Source: CAZWRF01 sp964636095 (GTDB lineage: Bacteria > Patescibacteriota > Minisyncoccia > JAHISW01 > Tagabacteraceae). Taken from it: a stretch of DNA of 44,204 nucleotides. The translations under genes and the position numbers were made by a program. Where the stretch lies: NCBI GenBank assembly GCA_964636095.1, contig CAZWRF010000001.1, positions 1 to 44,204 of the forward strand. Direction: 5' to 3'. This document shows, in pieces, positions 24,682-29,623 of this stretch. The stretch's first letter is position 1. Every line of letters starts with the position of its first letter. Under the pieces are notes generated by a model. That model ran no database searches. It was not told the DNA's origin and was given only the letters and a program-made list of their open reading frames with translations.

Positions 24682-25323
24682 TTAAACTTGTAAACTTTTT
24701 ATCGCCTTTTGAATATCACCGCTGTTAAAAATATACGACGCGGCACAAACTATATCGGCACCGGCCTTTTTGACTTTTTTGGCGACTTCTTTATTCACGC
24801 CGCCGTCAATTTCTATTATAGCAGAGGGGCAATTCCTCCGCAAAGACTTTATTTTATCCACACTCTCCTCAATGAATTTTTGGCCTGGCAAGCCCGGATG
24901 AACCGACAATATCTGGAACACGTCTACTTTTTCGCAAAAAGGCAGCAGTCGAGACCACGGCGCGTCGGGGCCTATGGCTATCCCCACCTCTTTTTTTGCT
25001 TCTTTGCACTTTTGAATAATAAAAGCAGGATCTTTTGTCGTTTCCAAATGAAAAATAACCCGCTTTACGGGTTCAATAAGCCAGTTTTCCAGCCTGTCTT
25101 CAATTTTTTCTATCATCAAATGAACTTCTATATTCAGGGGAGTTTCAAAAGACAAAAGGTCGTTTGAGTCGTGCCAAATGGTATTTTTTGTGAAAGTACC
25201 GTCAGCAACGTCAAGCTGAACCCAGTCAACATATGGCTCTACCAATTTTATTTTTTCCCTGGCCTCTTCAAAAGAATTCACGTTTATGGCAGGTATCACC
25301 TGTAGTTTTTTGCCGAACATCAT
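24682..25323 (-). CDS. ribulose-phosphate 3-epimerase-like TIM barrel protein
   Basis: A 213-residue TIM barrel of the Rpe family, expected to interconvert ribulose-5-phosphate and xylulose-5-phosphate. Asp38 (VQLDVADG), His68 (VHLMI), Asp173 (EIDGGVN) and SVHPGLPGQKF match the active site. The metal-ligand His normally two residues before the first Asp is Gln36, and the usual N-terminal PSILSADF is IPAINVNSF. The fold is sure, but the reaction is less so. It heads the operon with both transketolase halves, which favours the pentose-phosphate role. A TGCTATAAT box 6 nt before the ATG suggests a leaderless mRNA. Confidence 0.82.
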   Translation of the reverse strand: MMFGKKLQVIPAINVNSFEEAREKIKLVEPYVDWVQLDVADGTFTKNTIWHDSNDLLSFETPLNIEVHLMIEKIEDRLENWLIEPVKRVIFHLETTKDPAFIIQKCKEAKKEVGIAIGPDAPWSRLLPFCEKVDVFQILSVHPGLPGQKFIEESVDKIKSLRRNCPSAIIEIDGGVNKEVAKKVKKAGADIVCAASYIFNSGDIQKAIKSLQV

Positions 25324-25329
25324 AATAAA

Positions 25330-25338
25330 ATTATAGCA
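25330..25338 (-). promoter_or_regulatory. extended -10 promoter for the rpe-tkt operon
   Basis: The minus strand reads TGCTATAAT, an extended -10 with a perfect TATAAT, 6 nt before the ATG at 25323. No good -35 is seen because the upstream terminator hairpin occupies that region. Confidence 0.6.
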
Positions 25339-25339
25339 A

Positions 25340-25379
25340 AACCCCCCGCCAACATCTAGTGAAGTTGCGGCGGGGGGTT
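25340..25379 (-). terminator. terminator after the NlpC/P60-like gene
   Basis: An 11-bp GC-rich stem AACCCCCCGCC (25340-25350) / GGCGGGGGGTT (25369-25379), followed by TTTTG on the minus strand. It insulates the carbohydrate operon from the gene upstream. Confidence 0.85.
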
Positions 25380-25387
25380 GTTTATAT

Positions 25388-25918
25388 TTATCCTATAGGC
25401 CTTAAAAGGGGATGAAAATACGCTTTTTCTATTTCTCTGGAATACTCCAACACTTCCTTACAATACATGTCGTGAAAAACAGGACACAAGCGACTCCCCT
25501 CTTTTCCGCTTCTGGGATCGTTGCTTATTGCCAAACCTTTTCCGTAATAAAAACCGGCATGGCGATGCATTTCGCCATCATGGCATTTTCTTGGCTCCCA
25601 AAAAAGAACCGCGCCCGGAGATGGGTTGTTTGCGTCCCTACACGGAAGCCAGTTGCAGCTTATCAGCTCTTTTTCCAAAGTATCAACATTGGCCGTAGGA
25701 ATTTTTATAAGATTGTGCATCTTTAAAAAATTGGACACAAACACGGCACATGAAAACTCTCCGCTCTTGCAAACATCCACAATAACACCGCTAGAGTCCC
25801 TGCAAAAACAAATACTAAACAAACTGGACCCCGAAGCAAACTTGAGCCTCTCCAAAAAAGTGGCCTTTAGGTCAAAAACATATTTCTCTTCCGGCTTTTT
25901 CTTCTTCTTTTTGTCCAC
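25388..25918 (-). CDS. NlpC/P60- or CHAP-like cysteine peptidase, tentative
   Basis: A 176-residue protein with a Lys-rich N-terminus and no signal peptide. The pattern FSCAVFVSNFL (Cys57), followed by SPGAVLFWEP and HRHAGFYYGKGLAISND (His120), matches the Cys/His spacing and sequence style of papain-like NlpC/P60 or CHAP peptidases that cut peptidoglycan peptides. It is unusually Cys-rich (nine cysteines). The GTG start at 25918 has AAAAGGA upstream. Assignment rests on motifs alone. It follows a small CxxC protein on the same strand. Confidence 0.55.
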   Translation of the reverse strand: MDKKKKKKPEEKYVFDLKATFLERLKFASGSSLFSICFCRDSSGVIVDVCKSGEFSCAVFVSNFLKMHNLIKIPTANVDTLEKELISCNWLPCRDANNPSPGAVLFWEPRKCHDGEMHRHAGFYYGKGLAISNDPRSGKEGSRLCPVFHDMYCKEVLEYSREIEKAYFHPLLRPIG

Positions 25919-25994
25919 TTAAATATTTCCTTTTTTTAAAGGTTCTGTTTTTATTCGTTAAAATAAGAATAGCGCCGAGGCGGCTTGAAAATAT

Positions 25995-26327
25995 TTATTT
26001 TTTGCAAATTTTATCTAATTCTTCCATCCATTTTCCCGGCTTGAAATCGACAGCTCTTTCGTTGTAGAAAAAAACGATTTCCCCGTTAAATTCGACCACT
26101 TCATAATGGCGGCACCCTCCTCCACCTGATTTTCCTTCTGTAGAATTCCAGCCTAAATCAATGGCTAGACTGTTTCCCCCGCAATCAAAACAAACTTTTT
26201 TTCCGGACCTTTCATTCCATGAATATTGCGTCTCTTTTTCTTTTTTATACGAAGATCCATGTTTATCCAAAATTGTCTTTATTTTTTTTCTTACTTCCTC
26301 AACTTGTTCTTCTCTGTCAGTATTCAT
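25995..26327 (-). CDS. small protein with CxxC and CxH motifs, hypothetical
   Basis: A 110-residue charged protein without signal or membrane segment. Cys46-x-x-Cys49 (VCFDCGG) and Cys72-x-His74 (GGCRHYEVV) could make one zinc site, with the Gly-rich stretch GKSGGGG between. No family recognised. The ATG at 26327 has a weak purine-rich site (AAAGGGGA) upstream. It lies 76 bp upstream of the NlpC/P60-like gene on the same strand and divergent from tRNA-Met. Confidence 0.65.
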   Translation of the reverse strand: MNTDREEQVEEVRKKIKTILDKHGSSYKKEKETQYSWNERSGKKVCFDCGGNSLAIDLGWNSTEGKSGGGGCRHYEVVEFNGEIVFFYNERAVDFKPGKWMEELDKICKK

Positions 26328-26397
26328 TTTGTCTGTCCCCTTTTTCTAAATTTTCAAGCTTCTCTATTTCAAGAAACAATAGCACCTGTCTCTTGAT

Positions 26398-26427
26398 TTG
26401 ACAAGGTAAAAATAGTAATATTATAGT
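26398..26427 (+). promoter_or_regulatory. sigma70 promoter for the tRNA-Met/tRNA-Asp unit
   Basis: Perfect TTGACA (26398-26403), an 18-nt spacer and TATAGT (26422-26427), ending 9 nt before the tRNA-Met 5' end. Confidence 0.8.
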
Positions 26428-26436
26428 TAATTTGGT

Positions 26437-26510
26437 GCCGGGGTAGCTCAGTTGGTTAGAGCACAGGACTCATAAACCTGAGGTCGTGAGTTCGAATCTC
26501 ACCCTCGGCA
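26437..26510 (+). tRNA. tRNA with CAT anticodon: elongator Met (or Ile2)
   Basis: Acceptor GCCGGGG/CCTCGGC, D-arm GCTC..GAGC, anticodon loop CTCATAA, T-arm GTGAG-TTCGAAT-CTCAC, discriminator A and no encoded CCA. The paired first base shows it is not the initiator. CAT could be elongator Met or lysidine-modified Ile2; Met is more likely but not proven. Its last 19-20 bases recur twice downstream, at the end of each 123-bp repeat unit. Confidence 0.95.
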
Positions 26511-26756
26511 CACGGGCGAGGGAGGAAACAAACTGCTTTGTTTCCGTTGAGATGAGAAAGGATTTTCGTTGTATCGCGAAGCGATATCGAAAATCACCAA
26601 GCCGTATGTAATCGGCGAATCTCACCCTCGGCACACGGGCGAGGGAGGAAACAAACTGCTTTGTTTCCGTTGAGATGAGAAAGGATTTTCGTTGTATCGC
26701 GAAGCGATATCGAAAATCACCAAGCCGTATGTAATCGGCGAATCTCACCCTCGGCA
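26511..26756 (+). repeat. two tandem 123-bp hairpin units, each ending in a copy of the tRNA-Met 3' end
   Basis: Two identical 123-bp units run head to tail from the last base of tRNA-Met. In each unit: GCGAGGGA, a perfect 9-bp stem GGAAACAAA/TTTGTTTCC with loop CTGC (26524-26545 in unit 1), GTTGAGA, a second stem GATTTTCG/CGAAAATC (26561-26568, 26588-26595) with inner ATCGC-GAA-GCGAT, and finally CGAATCTCACCCTCGGCA, copying the T-arm and acceptor of tRNA-Met. The period is exactly 123 in both copies. The units lie between two tRNAs in one transcription unit. Their 41-codon length creates a false minus-strand frame. Confidence 0.95.
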
Positions 26757-26760
26757 CATT

Positions 26761-26834
26761 GCGGGTGTAGCTTAGTGGTTTAAAGCGCTGCCCTGTCACG
26801 GCAGAGATCGCCGGTTCAAATCCGGTCACCCGCG
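26761..26834 (+). tRNA. tRNA-Asp (anticodon GTC)
   Basis: Acceptor GCGGGTG/CACCCGC, anticodon stem-loop CTGCC-CTGTCAC-GGCAG giving GTC, T-arm GCCGG-TTCAAAT-CCGGT, discriminator G. It starts 4 bp after the second hairpin unit and is followed by CACA and a terminator, so it is the last tRNA of the unit. Confidence 0.96.
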
Positions 26835-26842
26835 CACAAGAA

Positions 26843-26869
26843 AAGGCGGTCGCCATAGGCGACCGCCTT
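26843..26869. terminator. terminator after tRNA-Asp
   Basis: A 12-bp perfect stem AAGGCGGTCGCC / GGCGACCGCCTT with loop ATA. It ends the tRNA unit and, on the other strand, may also serve the gene ending at 26880. Confidence 0.85.
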
Positions 26870-26879
26870 TGAATTTACC

Positions 26880-27566
26880 TCATTGGGGTTTTACAACTTC
26901 CCATTTTATATCGCTTCCCATTTTTACGTACTTTTCAAACCATTCTTCCCAAATCCTCTCCCCGTCATCAAAAACTACTTTTCGCAGTTCTTTCAAATCG
27001 GGCAGAGACAAATACTTCACATTGGCCGCGAAATAGCAGACAGCGGCAGACCTGTTTTTTTTGGAAGCCAAAAGCGCTTTGTAAAGCTTCGTTAACCTGG
27101 CCTCCGTCATAAATTCCTTTAAGTACAATGCGAGATTGTAGATGTGCAGCCCGTCCCCCGCCCGACAGCAAACATCAATGCATTCGTCCAGGTCTCTTTT
27201 GGTAAACAGGGCCCAGGCACATGCCCAAACCGGCGAGTCGGTGGAAAGAGCAACTTTTTTAAGCCTTTCGAGATAAAATTCCATCCGCATGTGGACATTG
27301 TCGTCAATTCGGGAAGCCAAAACTTCGGGTCCAAGCCCATGCAATATGCCCAATATTCCTTCAATGATGTGTTCACTCTCGCTGGCGAAGTGAACGGCCC
27401 ACGATGGCTGGTTTGCTTCTTCTATAATTTTTACGATCTTGTCAAAAGAAGCTTCATCCAGCGCCGTTTCAAAAATTTCCTTGTAGTACTTGCCGGCCAA
27501 AATAGCCCTGGCCGTTTTTTCCAGCCCGTATTTCTTGGCAATTTTAAATCCTTTTTCTCCCCTCAT
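26880..27566 (-). CDS. alpha-helical repeat-like protein, hypothetical
   Basis: A 228-residue, largely helical soluble protein with Leu-rich amphipathic helices in succession, reminiscent of HEAT- or TPR-type solenoids, but no repeat consensus can be fixed by eye. The ATG at 27566 is chosen because AAGGAGG lies 5 nt upstream; an in-frame TTG at 27593 adds only the Shine-Dalgarno region. No signal peptide. It stands alone between two tRNA units. It belongs to the set of accessory genes here with strong ribosome binding sites. Confidence 0.72.
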   Translation of the reverse strand: MRGEKGFKIAKKYGLEKTARAILAGKYYKEIFETALDEASFDKIVKIIEEANQPSWAVHFASESEHIIEGILGILHGLGPEVLASRIDDNVHMRMEFYLERLKKVALSTDSPVWACAWALFTKRDLDECIDVCCRAGDGLHIYNLALYLKEFMTEARLTKLYKALLASKKNRSAAVCYFAANVKYLSLPDLKELRKVVFDDGERIWEEWFEKYVKMGSDIKWEVVKPQ

Positions 27567-27673
27567 GTCTTCCTCCTTCTTGCCCGAGCACAAAGTACTC
27601 TAGGGCTTTTTTCAAATATCAAAAAACCGCTTTATGCAAACAATAACATAAATAAATTTTTCGTCAATACGGC

Positions 27674-27702
27674 TTGCAGACAAGAAAAAAATGTATTATT
27701 AT
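27674..27702 (+). promoter_or_regulatory. promoter of the tRNA-fMet unit
   Basis: TTGCAG (27674-27679), a 17-nt spacer and TATTAT (27697-27702), 31 nt before tRNA-fMet. The upstream stretch 27594-27673 shows no gene. Confidence 0.6.
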
Positions 27703-27733
27703 ATACACTATATCTCGCCTCGGCGGGACAAGC

Positions 27734-27805
27734 CGCGGGGAAGTGTAACGGTTGCACGGGAGGCTCATAACCTCCAGGTAGTGGGTTCAATTCCCACCCC
27801 CGCAA
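27734..27805 (+). tRNA. initiator tRNA-fMet (anticodon CAT)
   Basis: Acceptor CGCGGGG against CCCCGCA leaves the first pair C1-A72 unpaired, the hallmark of bacterial initiator tRNA. Anticodon stem-loop GGAGG-CTCATAA-CCTCC, T-arm GTGGG-TTCAATT-CCCAC, discriminator A. Of the three G-C pairs usual next to the initiator anticodon loop, the outermost is A-T. No CCA is encoded beyond CA. A hairpin element and a strong terminator follow. Confidence 0.93.
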
Positions 27806-27810
27806 CAGCC

Positions 27811-27847
27811 AACAGAAAAGGTCCACCTTGTGTGGGCTTTTTCTGTT
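27811..27847 (+). terminator. terminator-like hairpin directly after tRNA-fMet
   Basis: Arms AACAGAAAA (27811-27819) and TTTTCTGTT (27839-27847) with inner CCAC/GTGG. The stem can be extended outward with the tRNA tail (CGCAACAG / CTGTGCG). There is no clean T-run after it, so it may be a processing hairpin and not a stop signal. Confidence 0.55.
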
Positions 27848-27854
27848 GTTGCTG

Positions 27855-28023
27855 TGCGGAGGGAGCGAGTGAACTGCTTCACTCGCGTTGGGACATTGAA
27901 AGGCGGAGTCCCGCTTTCTTTAAATTTATCAAATGAATAGCGGGACGAGCCGGGGTCGCGAACACTTGGATTTTTACAAGCGAAGCGCGGTAAAAAGCTT
28001 AGTGATTCGTGACCAATTCCCAC
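27855..28023 (+). repeat. second tRNA-linked hairpin element, long variant
   Basis: It follows the plan of the 123-bp units: GCGGAGGGA, a perfect 9-bp stem GCGAGTGAA/TTCACTCGC with the same CTGC loop (27865-27886), GTTGGGA and GAAAGG. Then comes an added stem AGTCCCGCT/AGCGGGAC (27907-27915, 27939-27946), then TTTTTAC/GTAAAAA around GCGAAGCGC (27971-27996). It ends in CAATTCCCAC (28014-28023), a copy of the T-arm 3' half of the adjacent tRNA-fMet. Stem sequences differ from the other element while shape and loop are kept. Confidence 0.8.
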
Positions 28024-28028
28024 AAAAT

Positions 28029-28056
28029 AAACGGCTAAGGAGCTCCTTAGCCGTTT
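28029..28056 (+). terminator. terminator of the tRNA-fMet unit
   Basis: A perfect 28-bp palindrome, arms AAACGGCTAAGGAG / CTCCTTAGCCGTTT. The stem core ACGGCTAAG is the same as in the comF terminator at 42615-42649. Confidence 0.75.
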
Positions 28057-28121
28057 AAATGTCTTGAAAAAGGCGCTTTTTTATGGTTTTATTAAGATAA
28101 TTAATTTGTTTAAATAAATTT

Positions 28122-28304
28122 ATGGACAAACCAAGAAAAATATCTATAGCAATATTTATATTGGGGCTGATAGTGGCATTAACGGGCGCGGGCATAATGT
28201 TCCACGGAAATGTTTTTGGCGAAAACAATTCAGGTATTGCCACAATTATAGGCATTGTTGGGATAGGATTGATAGCCACATCTAATTTTAGACTTCTGAA
28301 ATAA
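28122..28304 (+). CDS. small membrane protein with two helices
   Basis: A 60-residue protein with hydrophobic helices at about 7-26 and 37-54 and basic ends. No family recognised. It is followed 4 bp later by another two-helix protein on the same strand, so the pair is cotranscribed. No Shine-Dalgarno site. Confidence 0.6.
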   Translation: MDKPRKISIAIFILGLIVALTGAGIMFHGNVFGENNSGIATIIGIVGIGLIATSNFRLLK

Positions 28305-28308
28305 ATTT

Positions 28309-28500
28309 ATGAGCAATCAAAAAAGAAAATTTCCTTATTGGATACATTTAATACTCGGGGTCATTTGGATTGCTGTTGGTATAGCTTTTCACGACGGCTG
28401 GGAATTGGCCATTTGGATCGCCGGCGGGTTGATTATGATAGTAATAGGTTGGTTAAATAGAGAGAAAAAATCAAGCTACACTATTACCTCACACGCATAA
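28309..28500 (+). CDS. small membrane protein with two helices
   Basis: A 63-residue protein with helices at about 11-26 and 31-48 and a polar C-terminus. It is second of the small pair and is followed by a terminator. The two proteins may form a complex, but the sequence alone gives no function. Confidence 0.6.
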   Translation: MSNQKRKFPYWIHLILGVIWIAVGIAFHDGWELAIWIAGGLIMIVIGWLNREKKSSYTITSHA

Positions 28501-28535
28501 TAAGTTCCAACTGTTTCCTGTAGGGCACCCATGCG

Positions 28536-28568
28536 TAAAAAATATCCCCGTCCGGGGCTATTTTTTAT
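28536..28568. terminator. terminator between the small membrane genes and the convergent gene
   Basis: AAAAAATA-CCCC / GGGG-TATTTTTT stem with A and T tracts on either side, suited to work on both strands. It lies between the stops at 28500 and 28578. Confidence 0.8.
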
Positions 28569-28577
28569 AATCAGTTC

Positions 28578-28940
28578 TTAGCCAAAAAGAAACGTAAAAC
28601 AATATGCTTCCAGCCAATGTAATATCGGTATCAACAATAATACTATCAAGAAATCAACCATTAACACTATTATGTTCTGCTTGTTACTTTTCTTAAGAAA
28701 AAACATTAAAAGAATTGAAATCAAAAAATATACAAAAACAAAAAAACCAGGAGTTATTAAACTTTCCCAATGACAAAAATGCATTACAGGAGCTATTCTT
28801 TGCATCTCAATATTTTCCGGCTTCTGCCACCAAAGAAAATCTGCCACTCCTCGTACTGAAATGGCAATTAATAGAAATCCTAAAATACTAAATACTGTTA
28901 AATTAAAATATTTTCTAAAAAGAAAAAGATAACGATTCAT
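28578..28940 (-). CDS. membrane protein with three helices, hypothetical
   Basis: A 120-residue very hydrophobic protein with helices near 12-31, 60-83 and 90-118 and an aromatic-rich loop (WWQKPENIEMQR). No family recognised. Its ATG overlaps the stop of the 43-codon gene upstream (ATGA), a sign of coupled translation. Confidence 0.65.
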   Translation of the reverse strand: MNRYLFLFRKYFNLTVFSILGFLLIAISVRGVADFLWWQKPENIEMQRIAPVMHFCHWESLITPGFFVFVYFLISILLMFFLKKSNKQNIIVLMVDFLIVLLLIPILHWLEAYCFTFLFG

Positions 28941-29068
28941 GTAACCATTTTACCACCAACCCCCAAAAAAAACACCCTACTCTTCCACCCCCCCCTATAC
29001 TGCCCCCCCTCAAAAACACACTCATTTCCCTCAATATCCTCCACAATTTGGTGCCAATTCACTTTCAT
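28937..29068 (-). CDS. 43-residue small protein, hypothetical
   Basis: A short frame missed by usual length cut-offs. It starts MKVNWHQIVEDIEGNE and ends FFLGVGGKMVT, with one Cys and many Gly and aromatic residues. It begins 15 bp after the upstream gene on the same strand, and its TGA overlaps the next ATG as ATGA. The G-runs of the minus strand (7 and 8 G) are read as Gly/Arg codons, so an indel in those runs would break the frame. GGAG lies directly before the ATG, too close for a good ribosome site. Function unknown. Confidence 0.5.
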   Translation of the reverse strand: MKVNWHQIVEDIEGNECVFEGGQYRGGWKSRVFFLGVGGKMVT

Positions 29069-29083
29069 CTCCGCAACACGCAA

Positions 29084-29623
29084 TTAGATATACTCCAAGT
29101 CGGTGAGGACTTTTTCGTAGAGCTTTAAAACTTCTTCCGTTTTTTCTCTTGAAAGACCGAACTGGCCGCTTTCGTGGGCCACCCTGTTTCTCACTTTGTG
29201 AGCTTCCCAAAGTTCGCTTAAGCTTTGAAACTGGTCCGGGTGAATGCGGGAAAGTTTTTCTCCGAAAGTGGTTCCCTTGTATCCAATTTTCGTTACAATG
29301 TTCTCCACCAAGCTGTCCGCTTCCAAAATGGCCCTTCTCCAGTCGGAAGAGTTGTCCGACTCGCCGTATTTTTTTATTTCACTCCAGCGGTTGGCCCTCT
29401 CGTGGGGAGCTTCTTCAACAACCAGCTTGGCAAATCCGGCCAGCTCTTTTTTTCTTAAAACGGAGAGCTTCAATATGTTGTAAACAATCCCCGCAACCAA
29501 AAGACAGGAAACAATAGCGGAAACAACTTCTCCCCAAAACAAAATATCGGGCAAGGCGCTTGGAAAATCCTTCAAAAAAAGATATACCTCATAAAAAATA
29601 TATTCAAAATTAATGTAGGGCAT
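29084..29623 (-). CDS. membrane-anchored protein with HEPN-like motif, hypothetical
   Basis: A 179-residue protein: short N-terminal part, one membrane helix (about 31-51), then a cytosolic helical domain. Near the C-terminus KVRNRVAHE contains Arg145-x4-His150, the R-X4-6-H pattern of HEPN-type RNases and binding domains. The fold is not proven. The ATG at 29623 overlaps the end of gatA by 14 bp; a TTG two codons earlier is possible. It may form an operon with gatC-gatA above and the small proteins below. Confidence 0.7.
   Translation of the reverse strand: MPYINFEYIFYEVYLFLKDFPSALPDILFWGEVVSAIVSCLLVAGIVYNILKLSVLRKKELAGFAKLVVEEAPHERANRWSEIKKYGESDNSSDWRRAILEADSLVENIVTKIGYKGTTFGEKLSRIHPDQFQSLSELWEAHKVRNRVAHESGQFGLSREKTEEVLKLYEKVLTDLEYI

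Noticed and set aside
26511..26756. CRISPR array
   Set aside because: Only two identical units with no variable spacers and no cas genes. The units are hairpin elements tied to the tRNA.
26470..26856. A 128-codon minus-strand frame with a repeated 41-residue block across the tRNA-Met/Asp region
   Set aside because: It is antisense to two tRNAs and to the 123-bp units. The repeat looks protein-like only because 123 is divisible by three; its ends are the familiar false peptides seen opposite tRNA genes.
26437..28056. Integrated phage or plasmid at the tRNA genes, suggested by the tRNA 3'-end copies
   Set aside because: The copies are only 123 bp apart, no integrase or other mobile gene lies between them, and the elements are too small to code for one.
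28941..29010. Possible G-quadruplex on the minus strand (G runs of 7, 8, 3 and 5)
   Set aside because: Loops are long (7-11 nt) and the runs are explained by Gly/Arg/Trp codons of the 43-codon gene; noted only as a place where indel errors are likely.
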